Notes: a model not told the origin generated them from the sequence alone. Positions 44,120-54,515 are shown, counted from the stretch's first letter. The stretch: 64,000 nt of DNA from Protula sp. h YS-2021 (GCA_949752745.1 OX457024.1:109050287-109114286); one strand, 5' to 3'. Program-made: numbers and translations.

Positions 44120-44920
44120 TTTTTGTAGAGTTGAGCTTTCGTTGCCGCGCACAACATCAAATGGCGTTGTATTGTCCACATTTGTTCAGCGGATGGGTAG
44201 CCTTTAAATTGTCAATCGCGACGGCACCGTTGAGCTGTGGGTAGACAAAAGTTGACCAATCTTAGCGCTCTGTATATGGCTCAGTAGAAATGCAGCTATC
44301 TATTGAAGCAGAAACAGCGGTGAACCGAGGGCTTCGATTTTCTGCATTAAGACATTGTAGTTAATGCGAGCGAAGGTTTTATAAAAGTAAAAAAAAACAA
44401 CAGAACTCGGATTGACGTGTTCGGGAATGGCCTTGTACCACGTGTCGAGTATCTCAACAAGCATGTATGTTGTCGAGTCACCTTTTGTATTTTCGAATTG
44501 AATACATCCGATCTTGTTTTCTGGACTTTTTTCAGCCACGATGTTGTATATTGCTCGAGTTCTTTTGCTAACAAACATAGGGAAACGGGCTTGAAGTCAG
44601 ACCCTATACTATGAGGTGGTGACTTTCTAGGCAAAGCAGCAACGCGTGCTTATCTCCATTTTTGGGGTACATATCCTTCTTGAGTTGATGAGCTAAAAAT
44701 TAGGCAAACAGGCGCTGCTAGGATTGAGGCCAAATCCGGAAGCATCCAACTTCGGGAGCATTTCCGGAATTAACATTCAATAATCGGCGCCCTATTTCTT
44801 CTATTTCTATCGTGTACTTTGATAGTACATCCTGCTTAATTTTTGTATAGTCATTTCATGCTGCAACAGTGGCAAATCGTCTGAAATCGAGTGAAAAAAC
44901 TCATTGAATGATTGTGCTAG
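44120..44920 (-). mobile_element. LINE reverse transcriptase fragment
   Basis: On the minus strand: remnants of the finger region, DFKPVSLCLLAKELEQY, then TYMLVEILDTWYKAIPEHVN and FARINYNVLMQKIEALGSP, the order of reverse-transcriptase domains 1-3 in a second LINE family. Many stops. The 2.36-kb duplication begins inside it, so part recurs at 47,053-47,300. Confidence 0.7.
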
Positions 44921-45064
44921 TTAATCCATGTCGCCATCGTTGATTTTATTCGCTAGACCTCCGAAATAAAAAAAAAAAACCACTTCTCGATAAAATGACA
45001 GTGAGGTGGACAGATTCAACAATGTGATAAGAAAAGGTTTGGAAATTCTACATTAATGAAATTT

Positions 45065-45330
45065 TAAGCAAATATTTCCCTATAGGAACCCTTGGCGTCC
45101 CGGAAACATAAAAAATAGGAGTCAGTTGGGAGGTATAAGAGCTAACCTAATATTGGGATATTTATGAACATGAACTCAAAATTTCTTGTTCTTCTAATAG
45201 AAGTTGGAAAATGAAGCTTACACTGATACACAACATTATCAAGTACCAAGTATTGTCATATGAACTATCAACATAGCTTGAGCACTTTAAAAGAAATTGA
45301 AAGCAAATGCATGAAGTTTTGGGTTGATTG
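45065..45330 (+). repeat. Dispersed repeat shared with 59,985-60,230
   Basis: Same-strand similarity: GAAACATAAAAAAT, GGTAT(A/G)AGA, (A/G)TATTTATGA(A/C)CAT, CAAAATTTCTTGT(T/G)CTTCT. Both copies lie just outside E2, so this is host repeat, probably an old interspersed element. Confidence 0.6.
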
Positions 45331-45477
45331 TGTCTAAATTTTCCCCTTTTTTCACTTTTTTTATAAATTGCGAGACAAAGTCTTTTTTTCGTTTTTTTTT
45401 TAAACTACCGAAGTCTAATTCCCTTCAGCATGGCCACCACTTTTGCTGCCAATAGCCACCTAAAATGTACTCAAAGC

Positions 45478-45483
45478 TATGCA
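45478..45483 (+). repeat. Target site duplication TATGCA, left (E2)
   Basis: TATGCA abuts the element end AGTAGTGGG at 45,484; the partner is at 59,871-59,876. Six base pairs is the size expected for Maverick/Polinton integrases. Also present at 47,834-47,839 through the duplication. Confidence 0.85.
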
Positions 45484-45725
45484 AGTAGTGGGAAAATACG
45501 GGTTTGAAAACAGCTGTTTTAGAACCCGCATTTTCCGGTGTTTCCAAACCCGCGTGGGTTTCAAAGCAGGTGTTTTCAAACCCGTACGGGTTTGAAAACA
45601 GCTGTTTTCAAATCCACATTTTCCAGTGTTTCCGAACCCGCGCGGATATGAGCAGTTTCCGGAAGTGAATGTAAATTATTTCGTCAAAGCAGTGAGAGAT
45701 GAAATGACGTATTAATTCGTCATGT
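45484..45725 (+). repeat. E2 left terminal inverted repeat
   Basis: About 240 bp matching the reverse complement of 59,636-59,870 at roughly 80% by eye. It contains nested palindromes built on TTGAAAACAGCTGTTTTCAA and ACCCGTACGGGT, then GTTTCCGGAAGT and TTTCGTCAAAGCAGTGAGAG. Repeated at 47,840-48,081. Confidence 0.88.
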
Positions 45726-45786
45726 ACTTTTATTTTATACACACTCATACATAGACAGAATTTGCGGTTATTTCATAAGAGAGGAT

Positions 45787-45802
45787 GGTCCTTAGTAGGA
45801 CC
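45787..45802 (-). terminator. Histone-like 3' stem-loop (E2 Cys-rich gene, copy 1)
   Basis: Minus strand GGTCCTACTAAGGACC: 6-bp stem, 4-nt loop, then ATCC and AATAACC 14 nt after the stem. Just beyond the end of the Cys-rich relic. Confidence 0.65.
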
Positions 45803-45809
45803 GAAAGAT

Positions 45810-46250
45810 TTTAGTAAGTTGGCTCTTAACCAACAAGTCGGGTTTCCGCAACTGCATTGGTATCTATAAAACTGCTCCATCGTGAAAGGTCTTCTTGAGC
45901 ACTTGAAAGGGTGAAAATTTTAGTACTTCATGTTTCTCAGAGTCGCATCGCACCACCAGTTGTCCGTACACGGCGGTTCTGGTCCAGGTAATGTTGCCGT
46001 AAACTTATACCATAGCAAACCGCCAGAGGTTTTGCAACAGTATCGACGCGGTGCATTGTTGTATACCGGGCAGTTGTGTGGTTGTCCCGGATATTCTAAC
46101 TACACCCAACACTTGTAGTATTCTGTTGTCAGCGTCATTGCCCTACCGTTCCGCATCACTGTGAATGTGCGAGTTGTAGACATCTTAGCGGTTGTTTTGG
46201 GAAATGTATCGTTTAACCTCAATTTATAAAGTACTTTTAAGCGACCATCG
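45810..46250 (-). pseudogene. Cys-rich protein relic (E2, copy 1)
   Basis: The minus strand reads (R)NGRAMTLTTEYYKCWV, a stop, then EYPGQPHNCPV, APRRYCC, a TSGG where the homologue has a Cys, and FTATLPGP, NWWCDATLR, another stop, NFHPFKCSRRPFTM and CSCGNPTCW. It matches the intact gene at 62,981-63,475 throughout. Two nonsense changes and loss of the terminal stop show decay. The plus-strand ORF 45,930-46,118 is only its shadow. Confidence 0.75.
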
Positions 46251-46934
46251 TCACAGTGTATGCCGCATGCAGGCCTCTGGGGAGGGGTTCCCATGAGTAC
46301 CTGAGGGGATGAAGGACACTGTAGGTGAAATCAATCATCCCTTCCCTCTCTCCGCCCCACACATTTCAGGTCTTGTATTCAAGCCTACTGAAGGTGAAGG
46401 ACGCTAAGTGAAAGCAATCATTCCTTACCTCTATCTCCGCCCCTAAATTTCTAAGAGAAAACTGTGTGTGTGTGTGTGAGTGAAGAATAGTATTTTTTAA
46501 GTTATACAAGTATTAAAACGTTATGTAAGTATAAAAGACCGATAATTTTTTTAAAGAAGAAAAAACGATATATAAATAAAATAGAAAAGGGAGCAGCGTT
46601 GCTTAACACAAATTGTTGCTCATTTCAAGGTACAGAGCAAGAGGCACAGTGACGTAACGTAATTAAGAACCAATCGTCATGCCATTTCACGAACAAATAA
46701 AATTGCAGCTACATTCAGACTTACTGCAGGCAAGATCAAGGCCGATCGGGACGGGTTGACGCCGTATTTAAATGAGGCTGCTTTCCGGGTGAGGTTGCTC
46801 AATATTTGTTAAGGCCGCAAGACAGTTCGAGGTCACTAGTGAATGAGACTTAGTTCAGAGAACCAATAGTTTTGTAGTTACGAGAACGAATCAGGTTGGA
46901 AAGCGTGGTTTGAGAAGGGGAGAACCATATGAGT

Positions 46935-47060
46935 ATATATATAAAAAACCTGTTTGAGGTGTTTGAGAAAAATGGCACGCCAAGAAGGAGACCAGATTGA
47001 TTTAACAGGCAATCAGGAAGAAGATTCGGATAGAGCTCTTATGGCTTCTTCTAAAATTAG
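46935..47060 (+). pseudogene. RING gene 5' fragment with promoter (E2, copy 1)
   Basis: TATATATATAAAAAACC at about 46,934-46,950, ATG at 46,972, then MARQEGDQIDLTGNQEEDSD and a few codons before the duplication junction replaces the rest with LINE sequence. Confidence 0.8.
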
Positions 47061-48142
47061 GCAAACAGGCGCTGCTAGGATTGAGGCCAAATCCGGAAGC
47101 ATCCAACTTCGGGAGCATTTCCGGAATTAACATTCAATAATCGGCGCCCTATTTCTTCTATTTCTATCGTGTACTTTGATAGTACATCCTGCTTAATTTT
47201 TGTATAGTCATTTCATGCTGCAACAGTGGCAAATCGTCTGAAATCGAGTGAAAAAACTCATTGAATGATTGTGCTAGTTAATCCATGTCGCCATCGTTGA
47301 TTTTATTCGCTAGACCTCCGAAATAAAAAAAAAAACCACTTCTCGATAAAATGACAGTGAGGTGGACAGATTCAACAATGTGATAAGAAAAGGTTTGGAA
47401 ATTCTACATTAATGAAATTTTAAGCAAATATTTCCCTATAGGAACCCTTGGCGTCCCGGAAACATAAAAAATAGGAGTCAGTTGGGAGGTATAAGAGCTA
47501 ACCTAATATTGGGATATTTATGAACATGAACTCAAAATTTCTTGTTCTTCTAATAGAAGTTGGAAAATGAAGCTTACACTGATACACAACATTATCAAGT
47601 ACCAAGTATTGTCATATGAACTATCAACATAGCTTGAGCACTTTAAAAGAAATTGAAAGCAAATGCATGAAGTTTTGGGTTGATTGTGTCTAAATTTTCC
47701 CCTTTTTTCACTTTTTTTATAAATTGCGAGACAAAGTCTTTTTTTCGTTTTTTTTTTAAACTACCGAAGTCTAATTCCCTTCAGCATGGCCACCACTTTT
47801 GCTGCCAATAGCCACCTAAAATGTACTCAAAGCTATGCAAGTAGTGGGAAAATACGGGTTTGAAAACAGCTGTTTTAGAACCCGCATTTTCCGGTGTTTC
47901 CAAACCCGCGTGGGTTTCAAAGCAGGTGTTTTCAAACCCGTACGGGTTTGAAAACAGCTGTTTTCAAATCCACATTTTCCAGTGTTTCCGAACCCGCGCG
48001 GATATGAGCAGTTTCCGGAAGTGAATGTAAATTATTTCGTCAAAGCAGTGAGAGATGAAATGACGTATTAATTCGTCATGTACTTTTATTTTATACACAC
48101 TCATACATAGACAGAATTTGCGGTTATTTCATAAGAGAGGAT

Positions 48143-48158
48143 GGTCCTTAGTAGGACC
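48143..48158 (-). terminator. Histone-like 3' stem-loop (E2 Cys-rich gene, copy 2)
   Basis: Identical to 45,787-45,802. Confidence 0.65.
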
Positions 48159-48165
48159 GAAAGAT

Positions 48166-48606
48166 TTTAGTAAGTTGGCTCTTAACCAACAAGTCGGGTT
48201 TCCGCAACTGCATTGGTATCTATAAAACTGCTCCATCGTGAAAGGTCTTCTTGAGCACTTGAAAGGGTGAAAATTTTAGTACTTCATGTTTCTCAGAGTC
48301 GCATCGCACCACCAGTTGTCCGTACACGGCGGTTCTGGTCCAGGTAATGTTGCCGTAAACTTATACCATAGCAAACCGCCAGAGGTTTTGCAACAGTATC
48401 GACGCGGTGCATTGTTGTATACCGGGCAGTTGTGTGGTTGTCCTGGATATTCTAACTACACCCAACACTTGTAGTATTCTGTTGTCAGCGTCATTGCCCT
48501 ACCGTTCCGCATCACTGTGAATGTGCGAGTTGTAGACATCTTAGCGGTTGTTTTGGGAAATGTATCGTTTAACCTCAATTTATAAAGTACTTTTAAGCGA
48601 CCATCG
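48166..48606 (-). pseudogene. Cys-rich protein relic (E2, copy 2)
   Basis: Duplicate of the relic at 45.8-46.25 kb with the same stops, so the decay preceded the duplication. Confidence 0.75.
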
Positions 48607-49290
48607 TCACAGTGTATGCCGCATGCAGGCCTCTGGGGAGGGGTTCCCATGAGTACCTGAGGGGATGAAGGACACTGTAGGTGAAATCAATCATCCCTTC
48701 CCTCTCTCCGCCCCACACATTTCAGGTCTTGTATTCAAGCCTACTGAAGGTGAAAGACGCTAAGTGAAAGCAATCATTCCTTACCTCTATCTCCGCCCCT
48801 AAATTTCTAAGAGAAAACTGTGTGTGTGTGTGTGAGTGAAGAATAGTATTTTTTAAGTTATACAAGTATTAAAACGTTATGTAAGTATAAAAGACCGATA
48901 ATTTTTTTAAAGAAGAAAAAAACGATATATAAATAAAATAGAAAAGGGAGCAGCGTTGCTTAACACAAATTGTTGCTCATTTCAAGGTACAGAGCAAGAG
49001 GCACAGTGACGTAACGTAATTAAGAACCAATCGTCATGCCATTTCACGAACAAATAAAATTGCAGCTACATTCAGACTTACTGCAGGCAAGATCAAGGCC
49101 GATCGGGACGGGTTGACGCCGTATTTAAATGAGGCTGCTTTCCGGGTGAGGTTGCTCAATATTTGTTAAGGCCGCAAGACAGTTCGAGGTCACTAGTGAA
49201 TGAGACTTAGTTCAGAGAACCAATAGTTTTGTAGTTACGAGAACGAATCAGGTTGGAAAGCGTGGTTTGAGAAGGGGAGAACCATATGAG

Positions 49291-49303
49291 TATATATATA
49301 AAA
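49291..49303 (+). promoter_or_regulatory. TATA box of the RING gene
   Basis: TATATATATAAAAA, 26-38 nt upstream of the ATG at 49,329, so the leader is very short. Confidence 0.5.
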
Positions 49304-49328
49304 AACCTGTTTGAGGTGTTTGAGAAAA

Positions 49329-49850
49329 ATGGCACGCCAAGAAGGAGACCAGATTGATTTAACAGGCAATCAGGAAGAAGATTCGGATAGAGCTCTTATG
49401 GCTTCTTCTATACGAAGTCAGGGAGATCGTGCAGTATCAAGACAGTGGGCCACAACATATTACTTGAATGAGAATGGAACCCTTATTCAGATGAATGAAG
49501 GAATGCGGTTTTTTACACCAGAAAGTACTCCGCCTACAAGCCATAGAAATAGGAGAGTACAGAATGGCATTTTACTTCCATTTTTTGCTAGAATATAAAA
49601 TGCCTTGCACACAAGAAAGGGAAGAATATTCAGACTGGGCCGACGCATGGATGGAGAAGTACACAACACGGTGTTTCATTTGTTCTTTAAGAAAATGGGA
49701 CAAAACAGAGCCTTCGCAGAAGCATGTTATCATGACCTCTGCATAGAGTGTGCTCACCAATGGTGTGATAGAGGCCATGAAATTGGAGAAATGACCTGCC
49801 CCATGTGCCGGACAACACAAAAATTTAAATTTTTGAGACCAAACAGATGA
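49329..49850 (+). pseudogene. RING-finger accessory gene (E2), two frame breaks
   Basis: N-terminal acidic MARQEGDQIDLTGNQEEDSD and an ordered region in frame 3. After about 49,585 the plausible frame is frame 1 (DWADAWMEKYTTRCFIC), then after about 49,715 frame 3 again (CYHDLCIEC...CPMCR). Together the Cys/His residues follow C-x2-C...C-x-H-x2-C-x2-C...C-x2-C, a C3HC4 RING, which usually acts as a ubiquitin ligase. Two compensating indels suggest decay. An intron cannot be excluded but no good splice pair was noticed. Confidence 0.6.
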
Positions 49851-49879
49851 GAACATCACTTTATAAGCAAAATCCTGCC

Positions 49880-49895
49880 GGCTCTTATAAGAGCC
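49880..49895 (+). terminator. Histone-like 3' stem-loop (E2 RING gene)
   Basis: GGCTCTTATAAGAGCC fits the metazoan histone consensus GGYYYU-UHUH-ARRRCC exactly; then ATCCA and AATAAGC 13 nt after the stem (49,909). 30 nt beyond the stop. Confidence 0.75.
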
Positions 49896-49919
49896 ATCCA
49901 CTCTTACAAATAAGCTAAA

Positions 49920-50640
49920 TCTTTTTTGTTTTAAAAGCAGTTCGAGAAAAAAAGTTGTGTGAAAGTATTTTTAAAGCAGTTTGAAAGTCATTGTAAATGT
50001 TTGAGAAAAAAAGTTGTGTGAAAGTGAGTGGGAATTATGACGTTGTCATTACCTCTCTCAAATGTGTCGTCATACGAACATAATTATTTCGCGCTCTATT
50101 GATCAATCGTCTTCTTTGTTGAACCACAGCAACCACATACCATTTACTGACCCTTAATCATTCTACATCATAATTATTGTTTTATTGCCATCTTTTCCTC
50201 TTTTATTTAAAAAAATGAAAAAATAAATGTATTAGAAAGAAATTAAGTAGAAGCTAGAATTTTTGTTTTCATTCATTAACAAATATCATATATTAAAATC
50301 CGTTAAAACATCTTTATTTATTTTTTAATACATATAATTATTTAGAGTTTCATACATAATCTTCATTAAAACTGAACACAAAAAAATAATTATATAAAAA
50401 AAGTTATTTAAACAGTTAGGGTGTTAATGTATCTCATGTTTTAAATCAAATAATGTTAAATTTCATATAGAAAAACTTTTTTTAAGGTATTTTAATAAAT
50501 GTAGTAATAAATAGTATCTTTTTGTTTCATATTCCATTTTAAAAAACAAGAAAAACTGTAAACCTTTAAATTTTTAAGTGAAAAATAAAATACGAGAAAC
50601 ACAAATCTACACCCTCATCACTGTGTTCAACCTATGTCAG
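49920..50640. other. AT-rich intergenic stretch
   Basis: A repeated AGAAAAAAAGTTGTGTGAAAGT motif at 49,944 and 50,004; otherwise A/T-rich with AATAAA-like hexamers and no coding signal. Confidence 0.5.
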
Positions 50641-50687
50641 CATGGTTTGCCTTTACGTATGACGAAACAGTAGGAGGGACGGATAAC

Positions 50688-50992
50688 CATGGAGCACGAA
50701 TTCTTCCAGATACAGTTCGAGCTTTACAAGAGTAGATTAGACTGCAAAAGCTGAACTTATGGCTAAGAAATCGGTGGTGTCGGTTAGTACTCAAACCGAC
50801 CCACCGCCACCACCGCCACCATCAACACCGCTGCAACCAACACTTACCAAGCTGTTAGCGGAGCCACCTGAAAAGAAGCTTCAAGATTTACCGTCAGTCA
50901 GCTATCTGGTCCCAGCAGGAGCGGGGAGTAGTCAGCAGGGGAACCAGCTGTCTATTCAAACGCTGGAAAGCTGGCTCCAGAAGCAGCAGTAA
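50688..50992 (+). pseudogene. Small Pro-rich accessory gene (E2)
   Basis: MEHEFFQIQFELYKSRLDCKS from ATG 50,688 stops at once. An overlapping frame from about 50,759 continues MAKKSVVSVSTQTDPPPPPP and ends LSIQTLESWLQKQQ. The MEHEFF opening recalls the C2HC-gene N terminus (MEHKNEFF). No zinc knuckle remains. The second frame alone may be the gene; uncertain. Confidence 0.4.
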
Positions 50993-51003
50993 ACCTAAAC
51001 AAT

Positions 51004-51019
51004 GGCCCTTTTTAGGGCC
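51004..51019 (+). terminator. Histone-like 3' stem-loop (E2 50.7-kb gene)
   Basis: GGCCCTTTTTAGGGCC: GGCCCT / TTTT / AGGGCC, an exact GGYYYU-UHUH-ARRRCC match, followed by ACCAAA and AATGAGC 15 nt after the stem. 11 nt beyond the stop. Confidence 0.75.
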
Positions 51020-51424
51020 ACCAAATATATATGAAATGAGCGCTTATTATGAAATTGTATGAAAGTATTTGTGTGTGTGAAAGGGCTTATGGTAAAAGAA
51101 AAGTAAATGTTTATTCAAAAAAACATAAACAAATAAAATAAAAATAAATTTAAAATAAAATAAATTTCAAAAGAAAAAAAACCTCACGTTTCCGGAAGTG
51201 GAATAAAAACAGTTTCGTCAAACCCTCATTAGGTTTAACGTTCTGTATGACGTCATTTACCTAAATATTTCAATCATATATAGCTTTAAAACTATTGAAC
51301 CAGTTTCATCCATTTTTTAAAATAGTATTTATGAATGTTGTATTGATGACGTGTATATGCTAGAATTTTTCTTAAAGTGTACATTTTAACCTAATTTCTT
51401 TAAGAATACTATAACCTTAACCTC

Positions 51425-51885
51425 ACTTCAATAAGGACACTTCGTCAAAGTATACATATACTTTTAACCTTGACCTCATTTCGTCAAGGACACTTCGTTA
51501 AAGTATACATGTACCTTTGCCCTTGACCTCATTTTGGTTGGACACTTCGTTCAAAGTATACATGCAATTTTTACTTTGACCTCATTTCAAGGACACTTCG
51601 TTAAAGTACACATGTACTTTGAACTTTGACCCCATTTTGTTAAAGACACTTCGTCAAAGTACACATATACTTTTAACCTTGACGTCATTTTGTCAAGGAC
51701 ACTTCGTTAAAGTACATATGTACTTTTAACCTTAGCCTCATTTCATCAAGGACACTTTAAAGTACACATGTACTTTAACCTTGACCTCATTTCATTAAGG
51801 ACACTTCGTTAAAGTACACATGTACTTTTAACCTTGACCTCATTTCGTCAAGAAAACATATTTTAACCTTGACCTTTCATCAAAG
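51425..51885 (+). repeat. ~52-bp minisatellite upstream of PolB
   Basis: About 8.5 copies of GGACACTTCGTYAAAGTA...TACTTTTAACCTTGACCTCATTTCGTCAA. Each unit contains AAAGTA/TACTTT and TTGAC/GTCAA inverted repeats and a TGACCT (AGGTCA) half-site. Located just 5' of the PolB region. Confidence 0.88.
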
Positions 51886-52097
51886 TACGTATATAACAGT
51901 GTGTAATGAGGAGATCATAATTGCGGATATCATAGTAGTTGTAGAGAGAGACAATGCTGCTTATCATTCCATGTATATTGGTGTATGAATTACACTGTTA
52001 GAGACAACGAAAACAAATTTTAACTGAACTGGATGAAGTGTTACATATTCTAGTTGACGTGCATGAAGAGTTAGAATTGATGACTATTTAACTGAAA

Positions 52098-52612
52098 TTA
52101 ATTGGTTGATTGCTATTGGTGCAACAGCAGAGGAGGATTTTATCGGTATTGAGAATGCTCTCAACAAGTTAAAGGAAATTCCCTTATCCATCAATGAACA
52201 GGAAACTAATGTGATGGAGCGTGCAGCACAGAAGTAGGAGGATGAGTATGTTTGGTCTCCCATTCCCATCACTGAACAGGAACTTAATGTTATGGATCGT
52301 GCAGTAGTGCAGAAGGAGTATGCATCATTACCTATCAATGAACAGGAAACTAATGTGATGGAGAGTGCAGCAATTACTGATAATAAGTTTAAAGAGCGTG
52401 CTGTACAAACTGATACTTTGTCAATTGAAGACATAGACCTATGTGCTAAAAGATGCATATATCAAGCTCCAGGAGGTAAATTGCGTACACATTTATTACA
52501 TTACAAAGAAAATACAGACGATGAGATGACGCAAGAAAATACAGACAATGATATGACGGAAGAAAATACAGACAATGATAGGACGCAAGAAAATACAAAA
52601 TACAGACAATGA
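52098..52612 (+). pseudogene. Acidic repeat ORF before PolB (E2)
   Basis: The frame holds three imperfect peptide repeats of P-I-x-E-Q-E-x-N-V-M-(E/D) at about 52,180, 52,260 and 52,325, and a Glu-Asn-Thr-Asp repeat (52,509-52,600). One in-frame TAG lies at 52,236. It could be the N-terminal extension of PolB or a separate gene. Confidence 0.4.
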
Positions 52613-52719
52613 CATGACGCAAGACCATAAAACAAGGCAGAGAAGTACCATGAAACACCATTTCTGCATACGCAATCGACACTTTAGCTCTCGTCAGAAG
52701 CCACAACAACATCATCAAG

Positions 52720-53665
52720 CTACTCACCAACGCCTTACTCTAATCTGCACAGATTGTGGTAAATGTTTAACAGTAACAAGCTTCTCGAACAGCATCGATT
52801 AGTATGTAGTATGAGGAACAAACAACACGTCTCATAAGTGGGTCGCGGGTATCGAAAAACCATGCGATAGAAAAGGTGTTTCAGCCTAAACGTAATCATG
52901 ATATTTTAATGACTTTGATAGAATTGGAACCTGACATTGAACTATATTTAAAGGAAGAAAGAAGAGGAGGAATAAAATATTATGTCACTCTACGCACAGT
53001 ATATAGGAAAATGGTGAAAAACGAAGAAGGGAATATGTTAGAAAAATCGTATGAAATTCATCAAGAGAGTAAAACATATACTGCACTGCAACCTGAGGAG
53101 ATTCAAGATGCATTACCCGAAGTGTTTCAAACATTACATACAAAATTTCAAGACTTTGAGTGTGAGGGTTCAGGTTGGCATTTAGATAAAGTAGACAATA
53201 TTGAAGTGCATACCGCTACATATGATCCACTAGCAGGGTCTTCTTATTTACCATTACCTCAACCATTGGTGAGAACACGAGCCATTGTGAACATTAAAAA
53301 CAATGAACATTTCCTTCATTCTACTACTAACAAAAAAGTGATCGGAAAAATGAAGGATGAAACTGCAGGTCTTCCTATAGAAGAGTTTGTAGGTCTGCTA
53401 TCCAAAGTGTACAGTTTTTTATATACTGGAACAGAAAAGAAAACCGCTATAGGTATAAGTCCGGCACATATCAGAAAATTGAGGCATGAGGACTACAAAA
53501 CAACTCTGTTTCGAAAATGTCAGACCATAGCAAGAAGCAATGTTACGAAGTCATGAACATCAAGTTTCTGCAGAACGAGTTGAAAAGGTAGCACTGTCTC
53601 CACTTGATGATAAGAGGTATGTGTTGAATGATGGTGTAAGTACAATGGCTTATGGACATTGTGAC
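52720..53665 (+). pseudogene. POLB: DNA polymerase B relic, both ends fused, core deleted (E2)
   Basis: A frameshifted zinc knuckle (ICTDCGKC then LEQHRLVC) near 52,740-52,810 precedes the open block 52,876-53,556. Residues to about 150 match the N-terminal domain of Maverick/adintovirus PolB (EGSGWHLDKVDN, YDPLAGSSYLPLPQ, AIVNIKN). At about 53,310 it switches directly to the C-terminal domain (NKKVIGKMKDE, FVGLLSKVYSF), and after a frameshift near 53,545 to LSPLDDKRYVLNDGV. Exonuclease and polymerase motifs A-C are absent. Protein-primed replication of the element is therefore lost. Confidence 0.82.
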
Positions 53666-53737
53666 ATCATGATTTGACGTCATGATATGACATCATAATG
53701 TGACGTTATGATGACGTAAGCAGTAAGTATATAAGCT
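53650..53737 (+). promoter_or_regulatory. CRE cluster + TATA, plus-strand PC4-like gene
   Basis: Within 60 bp: TGACATCA, TGACGTCA, TGACATCA, TGACGTTA and TGACGTAA, then TATATAAG (about 53,727). Five CRE/ATF-type sites in front of one TATA box, overlapping the end of PolB. The ATG is at 53,768. Confidence 0.6.
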
Positions 53738-53767
53738 ACTATTTACATACACACACATACACTCAAA

Positions 53768-54115
53768 ATGTTTATCATGATAACCGTGTATAAGGATGTA
53801 GAAGGACACTATTTCATATGTTTAAAACGAGGAGCCAAATGTATTACCTATTCGCTTCAGCAGTGGAAAACAATTAGAAAACATGCACACCTTATAACTG
53901 TAGGATGTGAACCGATACTGAGTAATGAGAAGAATGTGAAAGCTACCAGATATGTAGACCGACAGATTGTCACTTTTCACAGGATTCATCGAGTCAATGA
54001 TAACCTGTATAACACATACATTAATCTAAATGAAGAGGAGTGGACATTATTTATGAACACGCTACCATTCATAGATGATGTGGTTTATTCAGAATGTGAA
54101 AACCAAGTTGTATGA
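53768..54115 (+). CDS. Tandem PC4-like protein (E2)
   Basis: 115 codons, intact. First module FICLKRGAKCITYSLQQWKTI, second RQIVTFHRIHRV...YINLNEEEWTLFMNTLPFID, the strand-strand-helix pattern of PC4/p15 domains, which bind single-stranded DNA and modulate transcription. Similar small proteins occur at 27.2 and 59.0 kb. There is no Cys-rich tail in this copy. Family assignment is inference from pattern. Confidence 0.5.
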   Translation: MFIMITVYKDVEGHYFICLKRGAKCITYSLQQWKTIRKHAHLITVGCEPILSNEKNVKATRYVDRQIVTFHRIHRVNDNLYNTYINLNEEEWTLFMNTLPFIDDVVYSECENQVV

Positions 54116-54261
54116 AGTGCTCAACTGTGATAAAAACTGTAAAGAACAAACGTAATTTTCTTGTATGTGTGAGAAGTGTATTTTTATATTACACTTATTA
54201 ATGTTTAATGTAGTTGAATAATGTATTTAATGTATTCATTCATGTGTTAAACAATATGTGT

Positions 54262-54290
54262 AAAATAAAGTTGAATGTATATTTGAATGT
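54262..54290 (+). terminator. AATAAA polyadenylation signal
   Basis: GTGTAAAATAAAGTTGAATG about 150 nt after the plus-strand PC4-like stop, with TGTGTTT-rich sequence downstream: ordinary poly(A) 3' end, in contrast to the stem-loop genes. Confidence 0.5.
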
Positions 54291-54349
54291 GTTTTATTTA
54301 TATGTGTTTGAAATAAAAGTCCATATTTTTTAACCAACAAACACTTGAA

Positions 54350-54515
54350 TTACAATTCATTTTTAACAATACTTAGCTAATACTTAACTAACAAATACTT
54401 AACAAATACTTAAAAAAAGGTTTACTTAACAATACTTAGCAAATACTTAACAAATGCATAACTCACATTGCTTAATAAAAAAAGGTTTACTAAACAAATA
54501 CTTAATAAAACAAAG
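54350..54515. repeat. ACAAATACTTAA direct repeats between convergent genes
   Basis: At least eight variants of (A)ACAA(A)TACTTA(A)C in the gap between the plus and minus gene blocks of E2. Confidence 0.6.

Larger units (their letters stand above)
44694..47050 (+). repeat. 2.36-kb tandem duplication, copy 1
   Basis: Near-identical to 47,051-49,407 (a few single-base and homopolymer differences). The junction lies in CTAAAATTAGG. It spans host LINE sequence, the E2 target site, the left terminal repeat, the Cys-rich gene and the first 27 codons of the RING gene. Confidence 0.95.
47051..49407 (+). repeat. 2.36-kb tandem duplication, copy 2
   Basis: Second copy, contiguous with the rest of E2. 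It repeats the LINE piece (47,053-47,300), dispersed repeat, TATGCA, terminal repeat (47,840-48,081) and Cys-rich relic. Confidence 0.95.

Noticed and set aside
45930..46118. 62-codon plus-strand ORF (also at 48,286)
   Set aside because: Shadow of the Cys-rich relic, which aligns on the minus strand with 62,981-63,475.
30591..51019. Presence of actual histone genes
   Set aside because: No histone-fold protein is encoded near any stem-loop; upstream genes are zinc-finger or small accessory ORFs.
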